NCBI RefSeq assembly: GCF_900156395.1
Contig: NZ_FTNL01000022.1
Location: 1-64,000, forward strand
Direction: 5' to 3'
Length of the DNA: 64,000 bases
Source: Fluoribacter gormanii
GTDB taxonomy: Bacteria > Pseudomonadota > Gammaproteobacteria > Legionellales > Legionellaceae
The position numbers were made by a program, and so were the translations under genes. Numbering within the stretch: the first letter of the stretch is position 1; each line of letters opens with the position of its first letter. The notes under the pieces were generated by a model. The model searched no databases. It was not told the origin of the DNA and saw only the letters and a program-made list of their open reading frames with translations. Positions 54,454 to 62,821 of this stretch are shown here, in pieces.

Positions 54454-56029
54454 TCGATTTAAATTTTTAAGCCTAGGTGTTGTGAAGCGAAACCCAGTGG
54501 TTAAGTGGTACTTTATTTCCGGGTTTCGCTTCGCTGTACCCAGGCTACAATTTCTAATTCTATCTTCTCTTTTACTGTGTTCTTGCATGGTTGGACCCAA
54601 TTATGTGCCTCCGAAAATTGTAGTTCCAACGCAATTCAAAGAGGCCAAAGGTAAAGAAATAACAGGGACTAAGCGTAAAAATTGGAAACCCATCCAGCCC
54701 CAAGATGATATGGACCGTGGCGAGTGGTGGAAGATGTTCAATGATCCAGTATTGAATGATTTGGAAGATCAGTTGAATCATTTCAACCAAAATATTGCGA
54801 ATGCAGAGGCAAATTTCAGGCAGTCACTTGCAATTGTCGACCAGGCACGCGCTAATTTATATCCAACAGTAGTAGGTGCATTTAGTTTGTTCCGACAACG
54901 ACAGGCTGGAGGAACTACATCGATTATCGGTTCTTCTGGTACTGCGGGCACGGCTACGACAGGTATTGCACCTGCAGCAACAACAACTACAATTTATACT
55001 TCATTTTTGAATGCAAGTTGGGAGCCTGATCTTTGGGGACTTGTTCGTCGAACCATTGAGTCCGATCTCGCTTTAGCGCAATCCAATGAAGCATTGATTG
55101 GTGTGACGCGTTTATCAGCCCAAGGTGCTTTGGCGCAATATTATTTTGAATTACGCACACTGGATAAAGTTCAAAAATATTTGGATGACATAGTAACCGC
55201 TTACAAAAAAGTATTACAATTTACACGAAATCAATATGCATCAGGAGTTGTATCGCGCGCTGATGTAGTTCAGGCACAAATTCAACTTGAATCAGCTCAG
55301 TCATCAGCAATCAATAATGGAATCTTACGAGGTCAATATGAGCATGCGATTGCTGTATTAATGGGACGTCCGCCAGCCTATTTTTCATTAAAGCCAGCAA
55401 TTATACAATTGAAACCACCAGTGATTCCCTTGGAGATACCCTCAACTTGGCTGGAACGTAGGCCGGATATTGCCCAAGCGGAACGGCTCGTGCAACAAGC
55501 GAGTGCTCTAATTGGGGTGGCTATTGCTGCATATTTCCCCAACTTAACCTTAAATGGAACTGTCAGTGCGGCGGGACATAGTTTTCATCAATTAATTCAT
55601 AAACCCACAATCAGTTGGTCTACAGGTATGCAATTGGCAGAAACTATTTTTGATGGAGGATATCGTGCAGCAGGGGTAAGGGCTTCAAAAGAACAATATA
55701 TGGCCCAAGTTGCCAATTATCGTCAAGTAGTCCTGATTGCATTTCAAGATGTTGAGGACAATCTGGTTGCATTACGTCTTTTAGAAAAGCAAAGTGTAGT
55801 CCAGGATAAGGAGGCAACAGATGCCCTTTTTGCACTCAAAATTGTTAAGAATCAATATAAAGCCGGTACAGTTCCTTATTACAATGTACTTTTGGCGCAA
55901 ATCAGTGCGCTTACAACGGAACAGGCGGCAGCACAAATTGACGGTCTACAAATGACTTCTGCTGTTGGTTTGGTTAAAGCATTAGGTGGCGGTTGGGTCG
56001 CCCATCTATCACCAAAGCATAAAAGTTAA
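54440..56029 (+). CDS. NodT-family outer-membrane efflux lipoprotein with repeat-encoded N-terminus
   Basis: A 529-residue TolC-like channel of the NodT family. After the N-terminal segment the lipobox LLLCSC is followed by MVGPNYVPP, the usual start of mature NodT lipoproteins. The two coiled-coil repeats contain ARANLYPTV, ASWEPDLWG, NQYASGVVSRADV, RRPDIAQAERLVQQA and GVAIAAYFPNL. The channel completes the MdtABC complex. The ATG at 54440 has GAGG upstream; a GTG two codons earlier is less likely. Codons 11-37 (54470-54550) consist exactly of a palindromic repeat element (GTAGCCTGG family), which adds 27 residues before the hydrophobic part of the signal peptide. No other start codon lies between the repeat and the lipobox, so translation must cross the repeat. 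Confidence 0.9.
   Translation: MATHNRFKFLSLGVVKRNPVVKWYFISGFRFAVPRLQFLILSSLLLCSCMVGPNYVPPKIVVPTQFKEAKGKEITGTKRKNWKPIQPQDDMDRGEWWKMFNDPVLNDLEDQLNHFNQNIANAEANFRQSLAIVDQARANLYPTVVGAFSLFRQRQAGGTTSIIGSSGTAGTATTGIAPAATTTTIYTSFLNASWEPDLWGLVRRTIESDLALAQSNEALIGVTRLSAQGALAQYYFELRTLDKVQKYLDDIVTAYKKVLQFTRNQYASGVVSRADVVQAQIQLESAQSSAINNGILRGQYEHAIAVLMGRPPAYFSLKPAIIQLKPPVIPLEIPSTWLERRPDIAQAERLVQQASALIGVAIAAYFPNLTLNGTVSAAGHSFHQLIHKPTISWSTGMQLAETIFDGGYRAAGVRASKEQYMAQVANYRQVVLIAFQDVEDNLVALRLLEKQSVVQDKEATDALFALKIVKNQYKAGTVPYYNVLLAQISALTTEQAAAQIDGLQMTSAVGLVKALGGGWVAHLSPKHKS
54470..54550. repeat. Palindromic repeat inserted in frame in the NodT coding sequence
   Basis: Arms 54470-54495 and 54521-54546 are inverted copies with 21 of 26 matches. 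The outer part (AGCCT...AGGCTACA) and the GAAGCGAAACCC/GGGTTTCGCTTC core are shared with the copy at 60339-60420. The element length (81 bases, 27 codons) keeps the reading frame open. Confidence 0.85.
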
Positions 56030-56125
56030 TCTCGATTTGAGCTGGAAATTTTCAGATATTAAATAGATTGACATCCATACATCATCTCTTTAGCATGGGC
56101 AAAAACTAAGCGCAATGAGGGATAT

Positions 56126-56650
56126 ATGTTTGGATTGATAAGCTTTGATGATATCTGGTATGTATTAAATGATGAGGATGATCCGAATGATTCCTCATTT
56201 TTTTCTTATGAACGAGCACGATTTATTGAGCTTTATAAAAAACGTCCTGGATTTTTTCAACCCTACCAAGACGGTAAAGAGTTTCTTGGTGGTGCCCTGG
56301 CACCTGTTGTGCATCCCTTGGAGTTTGCTGCTTTGGGTATACTGGGGGTAGTTGTAGGTGTTATTTCTCCACTGGTAAGCGTTGGAGGATTGATTGTTGG
56401 GCTGGGGGCTGCTGCGTTTGGAAATACAAAGCTTTATGATATAGGGCTTGAGACTGCCTCTACTTTTTTGTATTTAACCGGCTATTCGCTTGTAGTCACC
56501 GCGGCGAGTCTTTTACTTGCTGCTCTTAGCATTCCATGCGCTTTATTTACTCTTGGTACTCGTGGTTTTGCTTCTGTCGGTGCTGAAGTACTTGAATGTA
56601 TGAATGATATGCAAACTACTAGTGAAGTTCAAGCAAGTATGCTGAAATAA
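56126..56650 (+). CDS. Small hydrophobic protein, tandem paralogue 1
   Basis: A 174-residue protein, not recognised. It has an acidic N-terminus (EDDPND), a conserved RPGFFQPYQDGKEFLGG block (residues 40-56), and two long hydrophobic hairpins (about 60-95 and 110-145) that suggest membrane insertion. The tail is short and polar. It aligns over most of its length with the next gene, including RPGFF-PY and LGTRGFASV versus VTRSVASI, so the pair arose by duplication. GAGGG precedes the ATG. The lack of a signal peptide and the hairpin pattern fit a small integral membrane protein, in the bacterium or, if translocated, in a host membrane. Confidence 0.55.
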   Translation: MFGLISFDDIWYVLNDEDDPNDSSFFSYERARFIELYKKRPGFFQPYQDGKEFLGGALAPVVHPLEFAALGILGVVVGVISPLVSVGGLIVGLGAAAFGNTKLYDIGLETASTFLYLTGYSLVVTAASLLLAALSIPCALFTLGTRGFASVGAEVLECMNDMQTTSEVQASMLK

Positions 56651-56698
56651 GAATTTCTTTGTTATAGAGTGATGGGCCACTGAAATGCGGAAGAATTT

Positions 56699-57229
56699 AT
56701 GCTTTATTTAATTGGCGAAAAAGAAGTAAATTTCATTCTCGAAGGAGAAACCATTGAGGAGCTCGCTCGTAGAGCAATAAACACATACAGGAACCGTCCT
56801 GGTTTTTTCACTCCCTATAAAAATAATTATGAATTTATAGGTGAATTAATTGCTCCGGGCATATATCCATTCGCTGGCATTGTTACGGCTGGATTCTCTG
56901 TATATGCTTCAGCTATTGCAGCTGTTATTAGCATTGGAGCATTGCTTGTTGCCGCTGGCAGTGCTTTATTCAGAGCTCCAAAGCTCCGCGATGAGGCGCT
57001 GGAATTTGCTTGTTTTATGTTATGTTTTACGGGAGTTGCGCTGCTTACAGCGGCGGTGAGTGCTTTATTGGCGATTATTAGCGTTCCTCACAGCTTAGTT
57101 TCAGTTGTTACTCGTTCGGTTGCTTCAATCGATGCATTAACCTCAGGAAAAGCCATTGAATTATCGGTACTACATGATGAGGTCGAAACGGATGCCAATA
57201 CTGATGAGTGTGTTTTTCGATGCTTTTAG
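56699..57229 (+). CDS. Small hydrophobic protein, tandem paralogue 2
   Basis: A 176-residue paralogue of the preceding protein. Shared points: a charged N-terminus, RNRPGFFTPYKNNYEFIGEL (residues 31-50), two hydrophobic hairpins (55-90 and 100-140) and a polar acidic tail. It lies 48 bases after the first, in the same direction, and has GGAAG before the ATG. Identity is low outside the RPGFF block, so duplication is old. Function unknown. An alternative start is not evident. Confidence 0.55.
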   Translation: MLYLIGEKEVNFILEGETIEELARRAINTYRNRPGFFTPYKNNYEFIGELIAPGIYPFAGIVTAGFSVYASAIAAVISIGALLVAAGSALFRAPKLRDEALEFACFMLCFTGVALLTAAVSALLAIISVPHSLVSVVTRSVASIDALTSGKAIELSVLHDEVETDANTDECVFRCF

Positions 57230-57268
57230 ATAAAACTGCATAAGGTTCGGGCATACTATTTTTCGTGA

Positions 57269-57646
57269 TTAAATAAGATGTCGTTCTGAAGAGCATTTCA
57301 TCTGATTGGTTTGCTGTCGTTCCAAATAATTCGCTAACATTTTTAACTCCATTTTAATGCGTTTGATTTTATCTTTTAATTTATTTTCTATATCTTGAAG
57401 GTTTTTAAGATCCAGAGTTATCGCTTCTATTTTTTCTTGCTGTTGAGTAATAAAGTTAAGCCAATTGATTTCAGTTACTGGATTAATGGTAAGAGAATTG
57501 GTGCTCTTTTGATTAATATGTTCTTTAATTTGTTGGATTTGCTGTTCCAACTCATGTTGCTTAAATTGCGTTGCAAATAAATTCAAGTCCAGCTCCTGGA
57601 GCTGTCTGTTTAATTTATCAATTAGAGAAGTTAGTGACTGATTCAT
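57269..57646 (-). CDS. Small coiled-coil protein
   Basis: A protein of about 125 residues that is nearly all helical, with two coiled-coil stretches (residues 5-45 and 65-110) and a short basic end. The layout (two helices joined by a loop with NPVTEINWLNF) resembles FliJ/YscO-type stalk proteins, but there is no clear signature, so this is only an architectural hint. The start is uncertain: ATG at 57646 or an in-frame TTG at 57664, neither with a good Shine-Dalgarno. It is convergent with the tandem paralogues. Confidence 0.5.
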   Translation of the reverse strand: MNQSLTSLIDKLNRQLQELDLNLFATQFKQHELEQQIQQIKEHINQKSTNSLTINPVTEINWLNFITQQQEKIEAITLDLKNLQDIENKLKDKIKRIKMELKMLANYLERQQTNQMKCSSERHLI

Positions 57647-57886
57647 TATGGGATTGTAGTCCAATTTCGATTAATTTCGTGTTCATATATTCTGTTTGCA
57701 CTAATTGGAAGATTAATTATTTTTCATAGATCGCATTTAAAATACAAATGCTGATTAAATCAAACTTAAAAAATTAATACAACTGGATGAAAAAAGTTAT
57801 TGGTTTGATTGTTAATTGCTCATCATAGTTGATGTTGTTAGAATTCGCGTACTTACACAATCTGTATTTATAAAAGGTTTTACTTA

Positions 57887-59386
57887 ATGAAAGAGATTAC
57901 TCTAACTGCAATATTTGAAGGAACAATCTACAGTATTGAACAACCGAATACGCATTTGCACCAGGTTTTATTTAAAGATTGTGAGGGTGTGCGTATTACT
58001 TCAGCTGAGCAGGTTGACCTATATAAAGGGGCTACTCACTTCAAAATCGGTTTTAATGGATGCGGCGTTGACTATGGCGTAAAAGGACTTTTATTCGGAG
58101 CTGGTGTAAAAAAGCAAAGCGACCAAGTGGTCGAGGTGGTTAAAAAGTTAATTAAGGAAGGGCATAAGGTAAAGTTAAATTGTATTGGTTTAAGTCGAGG
58201 TGGGATTGCGGCAATCATGGCGGCTATAAAGTTAGCTCATGTTGATGGTTTTCACTTGGAAACAAATTTACTTCTTTTAGATCCTGTGCCGGGTAATTTA
58301 TTTTATGTTCCCTTTTTAGATTTCTTCAATTATACCTTGACCAATAATGCAATTGATTTATCCGGATCTAAAAATTTAAATTACGTTGAGACGCTCTATC
58401 CTTATCTTGAAGTTGGTGATGATACTGAAGAATGGGTGGATCAGGTTCTTGCAAAATTTCATATACCTATAAGACCTACTTATCCGAAACATTGTCAGGT
58501 TAGAGAAGAAGTTATTTTAGGAGCACATTTAAAAGCGTTCCAGGATGTTAATAAAGAGAATGATGCGGTTCATTTACGCTATGGAGTTGATGTAATTCCT
58601 ATAATCAGAAAGCTGAGCAAAGCAATTATGTATCAGTTTCTGGATAGGGTAGGTAGCTTGGTAGAAGCAGAAGAGAATATAGAGCAATCTGAGATCATCA
58701 ATGAATTTCAACGTGAAGGAGCAAAATGGAAGCGCATTTTAGCTGAAATTATCGCCAGTATTATTCCAAAAAGTAGAGTATTGCATTCTCAGGATCAGTC
58801 TAGGATTACGGTCTCGAATTCAGCAAAATATTTAAATAAAACACATCGTGAATTGATTGATATGGACTCTCATGATCCAGAAGAACTTTGCTTAAAAGTA
58901 GAACCAGAGCGAAATTATTTGGAAAAGCAGAACACTCCATTAACAAAAATGCTATTGCTGGATTTGATTGAATTTATCCACAGTAAAATGACTAATACAA
59001 GTAGACAAAGTTCAAAAGGCAGGGTATTAACTAAGATTAAAAATGGTATGGAAGTTGAAAACGATGATTTCTTTACTGAGGAGCGCTTGAGTTTTATACT
59101 CAGAGATATTCTCGCAGTTGCATTACAACGCGATCGATATAGCTATAGTTTTTACAGCACAACCACTTCTGGACTCGCATTGGTCAATGCATTAAATCAA
59201 AGCAAATTTAGTGCAATTAAAGAGCTACTACAATTTGATGATAAACCAATTGAATACTCGGATTTGACTGCTTATGTTTTGGGTCGAAATGATCCTTCAC
59301 ATTTTAATAGTCAAGATTTGAGTATAAATTTTGCTCGAGTAGAGGAACATTCGCTAGGAGAAGATGGATATAGAATGTTAGTTTAG
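57887..59386 (+). CDS. Alpha/beta hydrolase-like predicted effector
   Basis: A 499-residue protein. Residues 50-140 show an alpha/beta hydrolase core: a strand KLNCIG, the nucleophile elbow G101-L-S103-R-G105-G followed by a helix, and LLLLD132PVPG, giving S103 and D132; H214 or H229 could be the third residue. This resembles the DUF2235/Tle1 style lipases used as effectors in some secretion systems, but similarity is weak by eye. The second half (240-499) is helical and charged, without known domain. AAAGG precedes the ATG. It is followed by the mtfA pair. Dot/Icm delivery is plausible and not shown. Confidence 0.6.
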   Translation: MKEITLTAIFEGTIYSIEQPNTHLHQVLFKDCEGVRITSAEQVDLYKGATHFKIGFNGCGVDYGVKGLLFGAGVKKQSDQVVEVVKKLIKEGHKVKLNCIGLSRGGIAAIMAAIKLAHVDGFHLETNLLLLDPVPGNLFYVPFLDFFNYTLTNNAIDLSGSKNLNYVETLYPYLEVGDDTEEWVDQVLAKFHIPIRPTYPKHCQVREEVILGAHLKAFQDVNKENDAVHLRYGVDVIPIIRKLSKAIMYQFLDRVGSLVEAEENIEQSEIINEFQREGAKWKRILAEIIASIIPKSRVLHSQDQSRITVSNSAKYLNKTHRELIDMDSHDPEELCLKVEPERNYLEKQNTPLTKMLLLDLIEFIHSKMTNTSRQSSKGRVLTKIKNGMEVENDDFFTEERLSFILRDILAVALQRDRYSYSFYSTTTSGLALVNALNQSKFSAIKELLQFDDKPIEYSDLTAYVLGRNDPSHFNSQDLSINFARVEEHSLGEDGYRMLV

Positions 59387-59454
59387 GTTAATCCTTGCGT
59401 AGCACGGTGATCCATTGTGACAGAAAGAATAAAAACAACCAGGGAAGAAAGATT

Positions 59455-59574
59455 ATGAAACAAGAAACAACGAAAAAAGATAGAGTAAAATTTCATTCCT
59501 ATGAGGACCAACGACCAATTGATAGTTCTGTAAAAGGTATTTTTATTTCTTTAGTAACAGCAAGGTACCAATAA
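59455..59574 (+). CDS. 39-codon ORF coupled to mtfA
   Basis: This short ORF starts at ATG 59455, preceded by AGGGAAGAAAG, and its TAA overlaps the ATG of mtfA by one base (TAATG). The peptide (39 residues) is polar with a hydrophobic GIFISLV near the end and has no cysteine. The good ribosome site and the exact stop-start overlap suggest it is translated and may serve to couple ribosomes into mtfA, or be a genuine small protein. mtfA itself has no separate Shine-Dalgarno. Confidence 0.5.
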   Translation: MKQETTKKDRVKFHSYEDQRPIDSSVKGIFISLVTARYQ

Positions 59575-60344
59575 TGTTTCACTGGCTAAAGGAATGGAGG
59601 TACAAACGCATAATACGTCATTCACCTATAACCGATGACCAATGGAATGGCCTGTTTCAAAATTTGCATTTGCTTAAACGCTTGAGCGAAGAGGAAAAAA
59701 TAAAGCTTAAGCGCTTAGCCATTTTATTTCTTTACTATAAGTCATTGGAAGGGGTTGGAGGTCTTCAAATAAGAACTACCATGCAATTAAATATTGCACT
59801 ACAAGCATGCCTTCCAATTTTGAATCTTGGTCTCGATTGGTATGATGATTGGATTTCAGTTGTCATATATCCCGATGCATACTCACATGAGAGCAAGATA
59901 ATCGACGAGTTCGGTATAGAACATTTAGGACGATCCAACTTGAGTGGTGAGTCGTGGCAGCACGGACCTGTCATTATTTCTTGGAGTGATGCATTACATC
60001 ATGGTGAAGCAAATGGGCGTAATGTGATAATTCATGAGTTTGCTCATAAATTGGATATGCAAAATGGTAGGGCAAATGGATTTCCTCCACTTCATAAAGG
60101 AATGTCAGCGAAACATTGGGCTCAAGCATTTAACAATGGATATGACGATTTGATAAGCCGTATCCAGAAAAATGATCTCATTCCAATTGATCCTTATGCG
60201 GCTACATCCCCAGCTGAATTCTTTGCGGTATTTTCTGAATTATTTTTTGAAAAGCCGCAAGTAATCAGACAATACTATCCTGATATTTATGAATTACTTA
60301 CTCAATTTTATCGTCAGGATCCACTTAAAACCAGTGTTTTGTAG
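59574..60344 (+). CDS. mtfA: Zinc-dependent peptidase MtfA (M90 family)
   Basis: A 256-residue cytosolic metallopeptidase. The zinc motif is H154-E-F-A-H158 in VIIHEFAHKLDMQNG, and SPAEFFAVFSELFF supplies the later glutamate. VIYPDAY and EHLGRSNLSGESWQHGPVIISW match the family. In E. coli MtfA binds the Mlc repressor and affects glucose transport; its partner here is unknown. Its start overlaps the stop of the 39-codon ORF. The stop codon TAG is part of a palindromic repeat (60339-60420), so the C-terminus may have been defined by the repeat insertion. Confidence 0.9.
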   Translation: MFHWLKEWRYKRIIRHSPITDDQWNGLFQNLHLLKRLSEEEKIKLKRLAILFLYYKSLEGVGGLQIRTTMQLNIALQACLPILNLGLDWYDDWISVVIYPDAYSHESKIIDEFGIEHLGRSNLSGESWQHGPVIISWSDALHHGEANGRNVIIHEFAHKLDMQNGRANGFPPLHKGMSAKHWAQAFNNGYDDLISRIQKNDLIPIDPYAATSPAEFFAVFSELFFEKPQVIRQYYPDIYELLTQFYRQDPLKTSVL

Positions 60345-60420
60345 CCTGAGTTGAGACAAGCGAGTCAGGTTAATAATTGAAAAAAATACCGGGTTTCACT
60401 TTGTTTCGAACAGGCTACAA
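60339..60420. repeat. Palindromic repeat at the end of mtfA
   Basis: TTGTAGCCTG (60339-60348) and CAGGCTACAA (60411-60420) are perfect 10-base arms. The right part (CCGGGTTTCACTTTG...) matches the copy inside the NodT gene. The left arm contains the mtfA stop TAG. The element separates mtfA from the convergent 60430 gene. Confidence 0.7.
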
Positions 60421-60429
60421 ATTTGATAA

Positions 60430-60825
60430 TTACCAACTGAATGTGTATCGTGTTTCTTTCGAGCTCCATCCATCAGTAATGTGTACTTCGAGTTGTCGTT
60501 CAGAGATCAGATTAAATTCGATCAATGACCCCCAATAAGGATTATGAAATTCAAAACCTTGTTTTGTCTGTCCCGTTGTTAGCTTGCAAGAAACTTGTCG
60601 AGGTTCAGGAGCTCCAAGACCGTCACCATAACTTAAATCCAATTGGGTTGAACCCTGAGACTTGCCAGCAGAAGCCACTTCATTCAACCAGTTACACTCG
60701 ATTTTAGCGGATTGAGCGTGTTGATTTTTGAGCTTTAAACAACTTCTATGTGTACTGATGCATGGTTTTGCAAAACACGAACCAGCTACTAAACCCATTA
60801 AAAGAAAAGTATATAATTTTATCAT
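60430..60825 (-). CDS. Small exported protein of unknown function
   Basis: A 131-residue protein with a signal peptide (1-19, cleavage after CFA). The mature part has four cysteines (PC, SC, EC, SC pattern) and a beta-rich sequence with LSYGDGLGAPEPR, ending ETRYTFSW. No family recognised. It is probably periplasmic. The Shine-Dalgarno is weak (AGG). It lies 74 bases downstream of the DUF2905 gene on the same strand. Confidence 0.6.
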   Translation of the reverse strand: MIKLYTFLLMGLVAGSCFAKPCISTHRSCLKLKNQHAQSAKIECNWLNEVASAGKSQGSTQLDLSYGDGLGAPEPRQVSCKLTTGQTKQGFEFHNPYWGSLIEFNLISERQLEVHITDGWSSKETRYTFSW

Positions 60826-60899
60826 TTTTTATGCCTATCAGTTTGGGTGTGATGTTTTTAACATCGTTATCAAAGTGTTGTCAATGGTTTAAAAAGTTA

Positions 60900-61103
60900 C
60901 TATTTATTGAAAAACCAGAAAATAAGCATAATGATTAGACTAATTAAAATGCATGTACTAACAGGAAAATAAAAGGTAAAGTTACCTTTCTGAATGATGA
61001 TATCACCAGGTAATTTACCCAAACCTAATTTCTTAATAAGCGGCCAAAAGATACCAATTATTAGCAAAATAATGCCTATGATAATTAGGATTTTTTGGAT
61101 CAT
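60900..61103 (-). CDS. DUF2905 family small membrane protein
   Basis: A 67-residue protein with two membrane helices: residues 4-20 and 42-62. The linker holds LGLGKLPGDIIIQKGNFTFYFP, the hallmark of DUF2905. The role is unknown; members are small inner-membrane proteins found widely in bacteria. Starting at the ATG 61103 gives the family length; an in-frame ATG at 61139 would add 12 unusual residues. GCGAG lies about 9 bases upstream. Followed by an exported protein gene on the same strand. Confidence 0.85.
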   Translation of the reverse strand: MIQKILIIIGIILLIIGIFWPLIKKLGLGKLPGDIIIQKGNFTFYFPVSTCILISLIIMLIFWFFNK

Positions 61104-61305
61104 ATTTTTTACTCGCGTGAGATTATTTAATATTAGCAATGTATTATGTATTTCACAAAGGCATTATCCGTTGTTGAGCAAAACTTGTTACCTTAATTTT
61201 CGGTTGTTATTTTTACTAATATACCCATTAAACTCGAGAAAAACTGATCTTTACTTACACATGCTTGACTGGATTACAATGAATGTTATGCAACCAAGCA
61301 CCTAA

Positions 61306-62511
61306 TCAAATGCATTGACTACTCTTAACTTTGGTTAGTTCTGTATGCGTTCCTCCATCCATGTTCTGCACACATTTTTGTAATGGAGTCTCAGCTTTAT
61401 AATCTAGCTGTGCAGAAGGAGCCTCGCAAGAAAAAAAACTATTTCCATTTTGCATAGGAGGCACTGACGAACGCTCAACATGAACCTCCAGAGATGGAGG
61501 CATGTATCCTATCAATAATCGAGAACTGGAGTTAGGTTCTGTTTCCTGAACAGGTTTCCCTGTCTTGAAGCACGCTTTTAATTCACGTGCTGCGAATCTA
61601 ATAAGGTCTAATCCATATATAGGTGCATTGATAATGGCCAGGGAAGCTAATTTAATACCCAGGAGAGTGAATGAGGCTGCAAGGAAAAAGATCACATTGG
61701 CAATATTTGCTAATTTAGCGGCAGCTGAGATTATCAAAAATAAAGGTGCGAAAAGAACCGTCAGCGGACGTGTGATAAAAATTGCTCTCAGCTTATTAAA
61801 AATGCCTTCCGGCAATGGACTGCTAATGCTCTTTACAATGGCCTTAGCCTGTAATTGCATTTTAGTAAAAATACCGATGTATCCTTCTTCAGCGTTTCTC
61901 GAATGTTTGGGATCTTTTTTATAATTCTCAATTTCTTTTGCAAGCGGTTCTCCGGCAAAAAGATTGAATCCCCAATCACTAAAACCAACAGCTAAAGAAG
62001 TAAGACTAAAGATTATAATGCTACTGATCATCAAGCCGATTTCAGCGAGAATCAAACCGATATTAATTACCCATGATACGGTATTAGTGAGCGAGCGAAA
62101 GGGCTGATAATACCGTCGGTAAAGTAAAAAATGATACGAAAAAAGTTCATAAATTTTCTGCCATAATGCTTCGCCTGCCTCAAAAGGATCAGATTCAAAA
62201 TTGGCAAATAAATTATCCTTCTGATTACGATTGGATATTATTTTAAAAATCTCATCAGTTATATTATGTTTCTTTAGAAGTTCGTGTAGCTTTGGCTGTG
62301 ATTGTTGCAATTTATCAGGATGAAAGGCTAAAGCTAACTTTTTATATAAAGCCTTTTGCTTTTCTTTTTCGACCGAACTAAATGCTTTATCAACGCGTCT
62401 TTTTATCTGATTTAACAAAGATCGATTATCAGATGTATCAAGAGTTTTATCTTCTAAGTCTGCTGTGATTTCTTTAATCAAATCTGAAGTAATTTGATTT
62501 AGATTACTCAT
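61306..62511 (-). CDS. J-domain membrane protein, predicted effector
   Basis: A 401-residue protein. Residues 28-95 form a J-domain-like helical unit with the H64-P-D66 tripeptide between two amphipathic helices (KALYKKLALAF before, a short KxxELLKK after). The middle (150-310) has about four to five hydrophobic helices in two clusters. The C-terminal 80 residues are polar, rich in Ser, Pro and Glu, and end in KSSQCI. A J-domain would recruit and stimulate an Hsp70; on a membrane protein without signal peptide this suggests use of a host Hsp70, if translocated. AGAGGA precedes the ATG. No close relative can be named. Confidence 0.65.
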   Translation of the reverse strand: MSNLNQITSDLIKEITADLEDKTLDTSDNRSLLNQIKRRVDKAFSSVEKEKQKALYKKLALAFHPDKLQQSQPKLHELLKKHNITDEIFKIISNRNQKDNLFANFESDPFEAGEALWQKIYELFSYHFLLYRRYYQPFRSLTNTVSWVINIGLILAEIGLMISSIIIFSLTSLAVGFSDWGFNLFAGEPLAKEIENYKKDPKHSRNAEEGYIGIFTKMQLQAKAIVKSISSPLPEGIFNKLRAIFITRPLTVLFAPLFLIISAAAKLANIANVIFFLAASFTLLGIKLASLAIINAPIYGLDLIRFAARELKACFKTGKPVQETEPNSSSRLLIGYMPPSLEVHVERSSVPPMQNGNSFFSCEAPSAQLDYKAETPLQKCVQNMDGGTHTELTKVKSSQCI

Positions 62512-62747
62512 AATCCTCTACTTATAAAAGAAATAATCAAATTGAACTATGAAAAATCATAGTGACCGGGTGTGGGCGGTATTATGGCAAATAAGGGAGA
62601 TCCAAATCCAGTGCTATTTTATCAGAATTTTTGATAGCCGCTCTTGATGAAGGATTAGGTTAAATGCTAGTTTTAACCAATTCTGGCTGCAAGCACAGCC
62701 AGGATTTGAAAATTATTGATATAAGAAATGATCACCTGGATGGACAA
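62512..62747. other. Intergenic with one short hairpin
   Basis: This is most of a 310-base gap between the J-domain gene and the next gene on the minus strand. TCTGGCTG...CAGCCAGGA near 62682-62704 is a short inverted repeat with a 6-base loop. It must also hold the J-domain gene's promoter. No ORF was seen. Confidence 0.4.
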
Positions 62748-62748
62748 A

Positions 62749-62782
62749 AATTTGGCAACGATCTGTTCAAGAGACAGTTGCC
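62749..62782 (-). terminator. Terminator of the 62822 gene
   Basis: GGCAA pairs with TTGCC and CTGT with ACAG, with a small bulge, around a 7-base loop (62754-62782). On the minus strand the stem is followed by AAATTTTTG, a five-T tract. It starts 40 bases after the stop codon. Confidence 0.65.
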
Positions 62783-62821
62783 TGTAACCAGGATTTGTTA
62801 ATGTGTTGCTTAAAGAAGCAA

